The notes below the pieces were generated by a model. The model was not told where the DNA came from. It was given only the letters and a program-made list of their open reading frames with translations, and did no database searches. A stretch of 64,000 bases of DNA, taken from NCBI GenBank assembly GCA_016713905.1, contig JADJOE010000001.1:676001-740000 (forward strand), given 5' to 3'. Shown in pieces: positions 51,668 to 59,788 of this stretch. A program made the translations under genes and the position numbers. The stretch is from Candidatus Vicinibacter proximus. GTDB lineage: Bacteria; Bacteroidota; Bacteroidia; Chitinophagales; Saprospiraceae. How positions within the stretch are numbered: position 1 is the stretch's first letter; each line of letters opens with the position of its first letter.

Positions 51668-52782
51668 GAATTCTACTCCTCAGTAATTCTGCCTGGAATA
51701 TTTACAATTTCAGACTTGGATTGATAGAAGCATTAAATGATCTCGGTCATGAGATATATCTATCCAGTCCATTAGATGAATTTGTTTCCAGAATTCCTGC
51801 TGATAAATACAAAGAGTTTTATCCAGTAAAACATCTTACTCCAAGAGGGCAGAATCCAAATAAAGATTTATTGTTAATTTTGGAATTGAAAAAAATATTT
51901 AATTATTGTAATCCTGATCTGATTTTATTATTTACCATTAAGCCTAATATCTATGGTGGCATTGTATCCCGATATCTAGAAATTCCATTTGTAGTTAATA
52001 TTACCGGATTAGGATCACAGTTTACTTTGCATAATCGATTTGGATTTATTGTTCAGAAATTATTTCTCATTTCTTTAAAGAAATGTAAACTTGCATTATT
52101 TCATAATCAGGAAGATTTGGATTATTTTGTAGAACATAAATTATTATTTCCTGAAAGGGTCTCTGTTGTGAATGGTTCCGGTGTAGATGTAAATAGGTTC
52201 AGGCCGGAACCAAGAAAAAGTAAAGATCGATTGGTTTTTCTATTTTCCGGCAGGTTGCTAAGAGAAAAAGGATTAGGTGAGTATATGGAAGCCGCTAAAA
52301 TTTTAAAAGAGAAAAATCATGCCATAGACTGTTATGTATTAGGACCTATTGAGAGCATTGAGTATGATACGGATCTAAAAAACGAATTTGATCTGGCAAG
52401 GCAGAATAAGGATATATTTTATTTTGATGGAACTCATAATGTTATCCCCTTTCTACAAGCTGCAGATGTCTTCGTGCTTCCTTCCTATCGTGAAGGAAGA
52501 TCAAAGGCTATTTTAGAGGCAATGTCTATGGGTTTACCCATTATTACATGCGATGTTGCAGGATGCAGAGATGTTGTTGTGGATGGAGTAAATGGTTATT
52601 TAGTAAGAGAACAGGACCCTGTTAGTCTTTATCATGCCATGGATAAAATGAATAGTTTAAGTTTTGAAGATCGGCAACAGATGGGTTTTTACAGCAGGCA
52701 ATTTGTTATGGATAAATTTGAGATGAGCAAAGTACAGATCCAATATATACAGGCATTAAAGAAGTGGAAACTAATTGGGTAA
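51664..52782 (+). CDS. Glycosyltransferase family 4 (PglA/WbpT-like)
   Basis: This 372-residue GT-B enzyme has LLLSNSAWNIYNFRLGLIEAL at the N-terminus, VNITGLGSQFT near residue 115, LFSGRLLREKGLGEYMEAA near residue 192 and PSYREGRSKAILEAMSMGLPIIT near residue 275 with the conserved E-x7-E motif. The pattern resembles transferases that add HexNAc to lipid-linked sugars. The start overlaps the previous stop by 4 bp (ATGA), suggesting coupling. Confidence 0.87.
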   Translation: MRILLLSNSAWNIYNFRLGLIEALNDLGHEIYLSSPLDEFVSRIPADKYKEFYPVKHLTPRGQNPNKDLLLILELKKIFNYCNPDLILLFTIKPNIYGGIVSRYLEIPFVVNITGLGSQFTLHNRFGFIVQKLFLISLKKCKLALFHNQEDLDYFVEHKLLFPERVSVVNGSGVDVNRFRPEPRKSKDRLVFLFSGRLLREKGLGEYMEAAKILKEKNHAIDCYVLGPIESIEYDTDLKNEFDLARQNKDIFYFDGTHNVIPFLQAADVFVLPSYREGRSKAILEAMSMGLPIITCDVAGCRDVVVDGVNGYLVREQDPVSLYHAMDKMNSLSFEDRQQMGFYSRQFVMDKFEMSKVQIQYIQALKKWKLIG

Positions 52783-53342
52783 TGCAATCAGTGAAAAGCT
52801 TATATCAAAAAAACAGATTATATTATCAAAAGAGGCTTAGCCTGGTTTTGGAGAGACTAAATTGGAAGAATAAAAGAATTCTTGACCTTGGCTGCGGAGA
52901 AATGTTGCTTAAGAATTTTATACAAGGCGATGAGATCGTTGATTATTTGGGTGTAGACAATATTCCATACCAGCATACTCCCGATTTCATTTGTATGGAT
53001 GTAATACAATTTCTAAGTGAGTATAAGATGGACAATGAACTTATTTTTTGTTTAGGTTTAATAGATCATCTGGAGGTTGAAGCGCAAAATAGATTAATTG
53101 AATTACTTTCATTAAAAACTTTTTATAGAATTATAATAAGTAAGTCGAATGAGAATAATATATTATTCAAAAATTTGAACATTGGACGTGAGATCAATTT
53201 GCCCAATTGCTTTGTAATCATAGAAAAAATGTATTTATTAAAAATTCCATTTACTTCTAAGATTATTCTTTTAAAATATTTTGGCGATATATTTGCTACA
53301 GAAATAATTTATTACTTAGCAAAAAAAGTTGAGCCTAAATGA
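52782..53342 (+). CDS. SAM-dependent methyltransferase (class I)
   Basis: The 186-residue protein has motif I RILDLGCGEMLL near residue 32, an acidic strand YLGVDNIPY near residue 53 and ELIFCLGLIDHLE near residue 87, consistent with a small class I methyltransferase. It may methylate a sugar of the polysaccharide or a chain end. A TAATG overlap with the previous stop favours the ATG at 52782; an in-frame ATG at 52764 is also possible. It is strongly AT-rich in its second half and closes the operon, facing murF-alr. Confidence 0.65.
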   Translation: MQSVKSLYQKNRLYYQKRLSLVLERLNWKNKRILDLGCGEMLLKNFIQGDEIVDYLGVDNIPYQHTPDFICMDVIQFLSEYKMDNELIFCLGLIDHLEVEAQNRLIELLSLKTFYRIIISKSNENNILFKNLNIGREINLPNCFVIIEKMYLLKIPFTSKIILLKYFGDIFATEIIYYLAKKVEPK

Positions 53343-53379
53343 TGTATGAAAATTTATTTTTTTTAATGTTTAGTTGACA

Positions 53380-55830
53380 TTAATCCTCTAAAAATATTCT
53401 TTTTACTCTTGGCGAGATACCACATAAAATTTCATAAGGTATTGTTTCACTTACTTTAGCTAAATTTTCAATGGGAATATGGTTTCCAAAAACTTCGACC
53501 TCGTCACCCACTTTGGCTTCAGAGCAATTACTGATGTCTACCATGCACATGTCCATGCAAACTACACCAACAATTGGTATCTCTTTTCCGTGTATCCACA
53601 TTTTATATTTTTTGGTTCCCGCAATTCTTGGAAGTCCATCTGCATATCCTAGACTAAGAACCGCAATTTTGCTGTCTTTGTTCAACTGGCCCGAACGGTT
53701 GTAACTAATGGATTCATCCTTGGCAATATTTTTAATTTGAGTAATTTTAGTTTTTAGAATATGTACTTTCTCCAGTTGCCCACCCACGTTAGGATCACTC
53801 TCTATGCCATACATACCAATTCCAAGTCGGACCATATCTAATAGCATATTTGGATGTCTTGCGATTCCTGAACTATTTAAAATATGAAGTAATGGAATGT
53901 ATCCAATTTGATTAGTAATCATTTTTGCAAATGATTTAAATGTTTTGTATTGTACATTAGTGAATTCATCCCATTTAGCATCACTACTTCCAGAGAGATG
54001 ACTAAATATTGAACCAATTTTTATATAGGGATTTAATTTGAGAATAGAATTCAATTCCTCTACTTCTTTTTGCTGAAATCCCAGCCGGTTCATTCCAGTT
54101 TCAAGTTTAAGATGAATGATACATTGTTTGTGTTGATCTGTTTCTTTGATAAATCTTCTTAATTGATCAATGGAAAATATTTCAGGTTCGAGTCTGTGAC
54201 TAAGGAGTTCATCAAAATCTGCATTTCCTGTATTCATCACCATAATTGGTTTCTGAATTCCTTTTTGACGCAGCAGGACTCCTTCATCTGTGTATGCTAC
54301 AGCAAGATAGTCAATGCCGCGGTGCTCAAGATATCGTGCAATTTCATATTGTCCGGATCCATATGCAGAGGCTTTAACCACTGCCATGATTTTTGTTTTT
54401 TTGTTGAGGCAGGATTTATAAACACTTATATTGTGTGCAATTGCTTTTAAATTTATTTCCAGTATGCTGTCGTGTCTGGACAATGCAAATTCTGTAAAAA
54501 ATTTTTCCAAAGTGAAATTTCGAGCACCTTTTATCAGTATGCATTCATTTTTAAATGAGATCTCATCTAGAGATTTCAGAAATTCTTCAGTTGACGAAAA
54601 GGATAAAAAGTGAATACTTTCAGGAAGATGAGCTTTTAGTTTTTTAATCTTATTGCCAATTGCAACCACTCTGCTGAAGCCAAATTGTTTTAAGAGATGG
54701 GTAATTTCTTTGAATAAAGATATATCATGTTGGCGTGAGGCAAAATCAGAAATAACCAGGCTTCGTTTTAGATTTTGGTTTTGTTGATCCACAAACTGAA
54801 ACGCAAGTTTAAGAGACTTTAAATCCAAACTGTAACTGTCGTTAATCAAGACACAGCCATAAAGTCCTTCTTTTTGTTCTAATCTTAATTTTAAACCGTG
54901 AAATCGATTAATGGTCTCTTGAATAACAAAAGAATCAATTTTATAATGAATGGAAGTAATGATGGCATGCAAAGCATTTTCTATTGCAGATGAATCGGTA
55001 AAAGGTAAGTTAAATGAATAGGAAATATTCTTCCATGAAAAATTTAAGGATGTCGTTTGATTTGGATTATTATCTCTGGAGACCACAATTTCATTATGCG
55101 GTAAGTATCCCCAAGTTATTGTATTTTTTTTCTTCCGGAGAATTTTATGAATAGCCTCATGATCACCACAATAAAGTAGTAGATTAGAATTTTTAAATAA
55201 TTTTATCTTTTCGGTTAATTTTTCAGTTTGGCTTTTAAATCCACTTTCGTGGGCATCCCCAATGTTTGTAAAAATTCCGAAATCTGGTTGGATAATTGCT
55301 TCTAATCGCGGCATTTCTGACTTCTGTGAAATACCGGCTTCGAAAATAGCTATTTCGTGATTTTTTTCCAATTCAAGAATGGATAAGGCTACTCCAATTT
55401 GAGAGTTGTAACTTTTTGGATTTTTACATACTTGTAAATTATTTTGAAGAATTTGTGACAGCCATTCCTTCACAGTAGTTTTTCCATTACTTCCGGTAAT
55501 TCCTATCACCGGTATTGCGAATTGGTTTCTATGTGCAATAGCTAATTTCTGCAAAGCGGTCAGACTGTTTTTGACTAAAAGAATGCAGCAATTTTCAGGA
55601 GCTTTTCTTAAATGCTGACTCACAAAAACTCTTACACCTTTTTCTGCAAGTTCAGGAATGAACTGATCACCATTGGTGTGTTGTCCTTCAAGAGCAAAGA
55701 AGATACTTGTTGAAGGGTAGCTTATGTAGCGTGAGTCAGTTTCGACATGACTGACTTTTAATTCAGAATCAAATTGTCCAATGATTCTGGCATTAATAAT
55801 TTTAGCAATTTCTTCAATTTTGTACTCCAT
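53380..55830 (-). CDS. murF-alr: Bifunctional MurF ligase / alanine racemase
   Basis: The 816-residue protein joins two cell-wall enzymes. Residues 1-450 are a Mur ligase with the ATP loop GITGSNGKTTVKEW near residue 110, FEAGISQKSEMPRLE near residue 160 and NDSYSLDLKSL near residue 330; MurF adds D-Ala-D-Ala to UDP-MurNAc-tripeptide. Residues 455-816 are alanine racemase with the PLP Lys in AVVKASAYGSGQYE near residue 485 and LVRLGIGMYGIESDP and VCMDMCMVDIS further on; it makes D-Ala. This fusion is common in Bacteroidota. It follows purD by 3 bp. Confidence 0.93.
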   Translation of the reverse strand: MEYKIEEIAKIINARIIGQFDSELKVSHVETDSRYISYPSTSIFFALEGQHTNGDQFIPELAEKGVRVFVSQHLRKAPENCCILLVKNSLTALQKLAIAHRNQFAIPVIGITGSNGKTTVKEWLSQILQNNLQVCKNPKSYNSQIGVALSILELEKNHEIAIFEAGISQKSEMPRLEAIIQPDFGIFTNIGDAHESGFKSQTEKLTEKIKLFKNSNLLLYCGDHEAIHKILRKKKNTITWGYLPHNEIVVSRDNNPNQTTSLNFSWKNISYSFNLPFTDSSAIENALHAIITSIHYKIDSFVIQETINRFHGLKLRLEQKEGLYGCVLINDSYSLDLKSLKLAFQFVDQQNQNLKRSLVISDFASRQHDISLFKEITHLLKQFGFSRVVAIGNKIKKLKAHLPESIHFLSFSSTEEFLKSLDEISFKNECILIKGARNFTLEKFFTEFALSRHDSILEINLKAIAHNISVYKSCLNKKTKIMAVVKASAYGSGQYEIARYLEHRGIDYLAVAYTDEGVLLRQKGIQKPIMVMNTGNADFDELLSHRLEPEIFSIDQLRRFIKETDQHKQCIIHLKLETGMNRLGFQQKEVEELNSILKLNPYIKIGSIFSHLSGSSDAKWDEFTNVQYKTFKSFAKMITNQIGYIPLLHILNSSGIARHPNMLLDMVRLGIGMYGIESDPNVGGQLEKVHILKTKITQIKNIAKDESISYNRSGQLNKDSKIAVLSLGYADGLPRIAGTKKYKMWIHGKEIPIVGVVCMDMCMVDISNCSEAKVGDEVEVFGNHIPIENLAKVSETIPYEILCGISPRVKRIFLED

Positions 55831-55833
55831 GGT

Positions 55834-57105
55834 TTAGAGGTCAAACCCTATATCTTTGCGATAGTATTTGCCTTCAAATTTAATTTGTTCAGCCAATTTA
55901 GTTGATTTATTTATTGCATCAGATTTGGAATTACCCAAACTGCTCACTGCAAAAACTCTACCTCCTGAGGTAGCAAGAAGATCGTTATTTTTACTAACCC
56001 CTGAAAAGAAAATTACAGAATCATTAGATTTATGCTCAGGTAAAGTGATGGATTTATTTTTTTCAAAATCTCCCGGATAACCCCCGCTTACCAGACAAAT
56101 TGTTGCAGCATATTTTTCCGAAATATCTAATTTAACATCTTCTAATTTATTTTGATCACAAAGAAGAAAGAGTTCAAGCAGATCATTGTCTAGCCTTAGT
56201 AAAACAGACTCTGTTTCAGGATCTCCCATACGGCAGTTGTATTCAATTACATACGGCTCACCTTTGACAACAATCAAACCAAAGAAGATGAAACCTTTGT
56301 ATGGGATGTTTTCATTTTGCAATCCGGAAAGTGTCGGAAGAATTATTCTATCCCTCACCTTCTTCATTAATTCTGTGGATGCAAAACTCACAGGGGAGAT
56401 GGCACCCATTCCTCCGGTGTTTAAACCTGTATCGCCTTCCCCAATTCTTTTGTAATCTTTCGCTTCCGGAAGTAGTACATATTGAGTTCCATTGGTTAAA
56501 ACGAAAACTGAAAATTCTATTCCAGATAAAAATTCTTCAATCACTAAATGGCTGGATGCTTTGCCGAATTTCCCACCCAACATCTCTTCGATCTCCATAA
56601 ATGCCTGCGCTTTTGTCTCGGCAATGACTACTCCTTTACCAGCTGCCAAACCATCCGCTTTGATTACAATTGGCGTATTCATAGTTTGGATATAGTTAAA
56701 TGCCAATTCCAATTCATACCGGTCAAAAGCTCGATAACCTGCCGTGGGTATATGATGTCTCACCATAAATTCTTTGGCAAACTGTTTGCTTCCTTCCAAT
56801 CTGGCACCCAAAGCCCCAGGGCCAATCAATATTGGTTTATCAGGAAATTCAGCTTCTTCAATGAGGTCCATAAGACCTTCTGCCAAAGGCACCTCCGGTC
56901 CACAAAGAACCAAATCAATTTTTTTATCTCTAATGACCTCCAGAATGCCATTAAAATCATCTGCACTGATGCTAATATTTTCCCCAATTTCAGCTGTACC
57001 AGGATTTCCTGGCAGAATATATAGTTTTGTTAGTTTCGGGCTTTGTGCAAGTTTCCAAGCAAATGCATGTTCACGACCACCAGAGCCAATTAGAAGAACT
57101 TTCAT
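55834..57105 (-). CDS. purD: Phosphoribosylamine-glycine ligase
   Basis: The 423-residue ATP-grasp enzyme catalyses the second step of purine synthesis, joining glycine to phosphoribosylamine. Landmarks are VLLIGSGGREHAFAWKL at the N-terminus, LVLCGPEVPLAEGL near residue 65, the ATP loop PIVIKADGLAAGKGVVIA near residue 145, and YNCRMGDPETESVLLRL near residue 285. Length fits the family. It stands upstream of murF-alr with a 3-bp gap, probably co-transcribed, and distant from purF at 3 kb. Confidence 0.96.
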   Translation of the reverse strand: MKVLLIGSGGREHAFAWKLAQSPKLTKLYILPGNPGTAEIGENISISADDFNGILEVIRDKKIDLVLCGPEVPLAEGLMDLIEEAEFPDKPILIGPGALGARLEGSKQFAKEFMVRHHIPTAGYRAFDRYELELAFNYIQTMNTPIVIKADGLAAGKGVVIAETKAQAFMEIEEMLGGKFGKASSHLVIEEFLSGIEFSVFVLTNGTQYVLLPEAKDYKRIGEGDTGLNTGGMGAISPVSFASTELMKKVRDRIILPTLSGLQNENIPYKGFIFFGLIVVKGEPYVIEYNCRMGDPETESVLLRLDNDLLELFLLCDQNKLEDVKLDISEKYAATICLVSGGYPGDFEKNKSITLPEHKSNDSVIFFSGVSKNNDLLATSGGRVFAVSSLGNSKSDAINKSTKLAEQIKFEGKYYRKDIGFDL

Positions 57106-57227
57106 ATTTAATCATGTGCTAGTTACAAGTGCAAAGAAACGGATAAGTTTTTATATCGTTTACTGCACTATTAATGTGTTAAGGAACTCCATTTTCTTGA
57201 TGGAAAAACATACAAATTTAAAAAAGA

Positions 57228-58883
57228 TCAATTCCTCAATTCTCTTCTCAATATCTTTCCTACATTGGTTTTAGGTAAAGACTCTCTGAATTCTACTGCC
57301 TTTGGAATTTTATAATTGGTAAGATAGTTTCGGGTGAATTCTATCACCTCATCTTCGGTTAGACTTTTATCTTTTTTAACTACAAACGCTTTTACAAGTT
57401 CACCAGATTTTTCATCGGGTATACCGACGACTGCTACTTCCAGGACCTTTTCATTTTTAGCAATGACGTCTTCTATTTCATTTGGATAAACATTAAAACC
57501 GGATACTAGAATCATGTCTTTTTTTCGGTCCACTATTTTAAAATAGCCATCTTCTTCCATGATTCCTACATCACCGGTACAAAGCCATCCGTTTTTAATT
57601 GTGTTGGCTGTTTCTTCAGGTTTGTTGTAATAACCCTTCATCACTTGTGGTCCTTTCACTTGAATTTCTCCGGGTTCTCCGAAATTACAAATTCTTCCAT
57701 TATCGTCTACAATTCTGACATCTGTGGAAGGGACGGGTAAGCCGATGGTTCCTAGACGTCCGGAACCATCTAGTGGATTCAAACTGACCACAGGAGAAGC
57801 CTCTGTCATTCCATATCCTTCCACCAGGTTACATCCGGTCACTTTTTTCCATCGTTCAGCTACGCTGGATTGCACTGCCATAGCTCCTCCTACTGAAACC
57901 TTCAAACCACTAAAATCACACTTTTCAAATCCTGGGTAATTCAGTAGTGCATTGAATAGAGTATTTACTCCTGCCATTAAACTGATCTTATGGGTTTTAA
58001 AAGCTTTGGCTACAGATCCAATATCTTTGGCATTCACAATCAAAACAGTATTGGCCCCAATGGACATCATCGCTAAAACATTGACCGCAAAAGCAAAGAT
58101 GTGATACATAGGAAGGGGAGATAAAGCTGTTTCTTGTTTCTCTTTAAGTAAGTAACAGATCACCGCTTTTATTTGCATTACATTCGCCACTAAAGAACGA
58201 TTGGTTAACATGGTTCCTTTGCTTACGCCGGTAGTCCCGCCTGTGTATTGCAACATAACTACGTCATCCAGTGAATGAACTACCGGATTTATAGAAAATT
58301 TTGCGCCCTCATCCACAGCATGATTAAAACCTATAGTATTTGGAATATTATAAGCCGGTACCATCTTTTTAATATGCCTTACCATAAAATTAACGATACC
58401 TCCTTTTATCGATCCAAGCATTTCACCTACAGACGTGGTAATTACCACCTGGATTTCTGTTTTAGCCAAAACCTTTTCAAGATTGGCTGCAAAGTTTTCT
58501 GCAATAACGATTGCTTTAACACCGGAATCAATAAATTGATATTCCATCTCATATGGCGTGTAGAGTGGATTTGTATTCACAATGATTAGTCCGGCCCTCA
58601 TGGCGCCAAAGATTGCAATTGGATACTGCAACAGATTAGGCATCATCAGAGCAATCCTGTCACCTGGTTTTAGTCCTCTGGAATGCAAATAGGCAGCGAA
58701 ATTTCTTGATTTTCTATCAATTTCACCATATGTGATCGATTTACCCATGAAGGTAAATGCATTCAACTGTTTGTATTTTTGAAAGCTTTCCTCAACAAAG
58801 GCTAATAAGGAAGAATAAGCTTCCGCCTCTATATTGGCGGGAACTCCAGGAGGATAGTGTTTTAACCAGGGTCTTGATTCCAT
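57228..58883 (-). CDS. fadD: Long-chain acyl-CoA synthetase
   Basis: This 551-residue AMP-forming ligase activates fatty acids to acyl-CoA. The AMP-binding P-loop reads QYTGGTTGVSKGTMLTN near residue 213; GYGMTEASPVVSLNPLD near residue 358, the hinge region YFKIVDRKKDMILVSGFNVYPNEIED near residue 456 (quoted here by its ends) and the C-terminal KTNVGKILRRE with the catalytic Lys complete the set. These match FadD-type enzymes. It is monocistronic; 122 bp separate it from purD. Confidence 0.9.
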   Translation of the reverse strand: MESRPWLKHYPPGVPANIEAEAYSSLLAFVEESFQKYKQLNAFTFMGKSITYGEIDRKSRNFAAYLHSRGLKPGDRIALMMPNLLQYPIAIFGAMRAGLIIVNTNPLYTPYEMEYQFIDSGVKAIVIAENFAANLEKVLAKTEIQVVITTSVGEMLGSIKGGIVNFMVRHIKKMVPAYNIPNTIGFNHAVDEGAKFSINPVVHSLDDVVMLQYTGGTTGVSKGTMLTNRSLVANVMQIKAVICYLLKEKQETALSPLPMYHIFAFAVNVLAMMSIGANTVLIVNAKDIGSVAKAFKTHKISLMAGVNTLFNALLNYPGFEKCDFSGLKVSVGGAMAVQSSVAERWKKVTGCNLVEGYGMTEASPVVSLNPLDGSGRLGTIGLPVPSTDVRIVDDNGRICNFGEPGEIQVKGPQVMKGYYNKPEETANTIKNGWLCTGDVGIMEEDGYFKIVDRKKDMILVSGFNVYPNEIEDVIAKNEKVLEVAVVGIPDEKSGELVKAFVVKKDKSLTEDEVIEFTRNYLTNYKIPKAVEFRESLPKTNVGKILRRELRN

Positions 58884-59007
58884 ATGGTATGAATTAGTTG
58901 GTAAAAATATAAATACAGCGAAGAATTGTTACAGTTATCCTCAGAATGATCAAATATTATTTTTTTGAACAAGGCTGTTAACCATTTTTGTTGATATTTG
59001 AAGGGAA

Positions 59008-59607
59008 ATGGAAAAAATCACCTCAGTGGACCAATACATCCAATCCATTCCCGCTTCCAGGGGAAAGGAAATATCCTGGCTCAGAGAAATTATTATGACC
59101 AATGACTTGAATCTCGAGGAAAATATAAAGTGGGGAACCCCGGTTTATAGTTTAAATGGTAAAAATGTAGTTGGAATAACCGCTTTTAAAAGTTACGTGG
59201 GTCTTTGGTTCTTCCAAGGTATCTTCCTTAAAGATCCATTTAAATATTTGGTAAATGCCCAGGAAGGAGTAACTAAAGCCCAACGCCAGTGGAGGTTTCA
59301 GGATTTAGAGCATTTAAAGTTACATAAAAACCACATCCTGGATTATATAAAGGAGGCAACATGGAATGCAAATAATGAACTGGAAATGAAGCCAAAGAAG
59401 AACCTTGAACCGGTAGTTTTATCGATAGAATTTGAAACCAGACTCAAAGAGAACTCTGAAGCATTTAGAAATTTCTATTCGCTTTCTAAATCCCATCAGA
59501 GGGCATATGTAAGCTATATTAATGAAGCTAAAAGGTTAAAAACAAAATTAATACGCATTGAAAAAAGTCTAATCATGTTGGTTGAAAAGAAATTACCAAA
59601 CATCTAA
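59008..59607 (+). CDS. YdeI/DUF1801-family protein
   Basis: This 199-residue protein has an N-terminal DUF1801 (YdhG-like) domain with the landmarks IKWGTPVYSLNGKNVVGITAF and LWFFQGIFLKDP. Its C-terminal 70 residues resemble the YdeI tail, with FRNFYSLSKSHQRAYVSYI, a helical segment rich in Lys. YdeI-family proteins have been linked to resistance against cationic peptides in enterobacteria, but no biochemical role is clear here. It is divergent from fadD and stands alone. Confidence 0.75.
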   Translation: MEKITSVDQYIQSIPASRGKEISWLREIIMTNDLNLEENIKWGTPVYSLNGKNVVGITAFKSYVGLWFFQGIFLKDPFKYLVNAQEGVTKAQRQWRFQDLEHLKLHKNHILDYIKEATWNANNELEMKPKKNLEPVVLSIEFETRLKENSEAFRNFYSLSKSHQRAYVSYINEAKRLKTKLIRIEKSLIMLVEKKLPNI

Positions 59608-59741
59608 GTTCAGGGCAGAATTGTATTGAGTGTCAAAAATAGACTTCCCTTTATTCTACAAATAGTATTGTTTTAAGCCTGCATTTGGCTCTTAATCTTA
59701 TGATCCAAAGATAAATTTCCTTCCAATAAAAGTATTTGTAC

Positions 59742-59749
59742 TAAATTTG
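59742..59749 (+). promoter_or_regulatory. Candidate -7 element of the S1 gene
   Basis: TAAATTTG is a full match to the Bacteroidota -7 box, 39 bases before the ATG at 59789. The -33 region is not clear. Confidence 0.4.
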
Positions 59750-59788
59750 CGCCGCTAAAATTATTTCTTAACCTTTAAAAATGCCAAA

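Noticed and set aside
53361..53382. 7-bp stem (TTAATGT with ACATTAA) between the methyltransferase and murF-alr genes
   Set aside because: The T run precedes the stem on the forward strand and no T run follows it on either strand, so I do not call it a terminator.
56774..57274. 166-residue forward ORF antisense to the start of purD and the end of fadD
   Set aside because: It is a shadow of purD codon usage, and both genes on the other strand are well supported.
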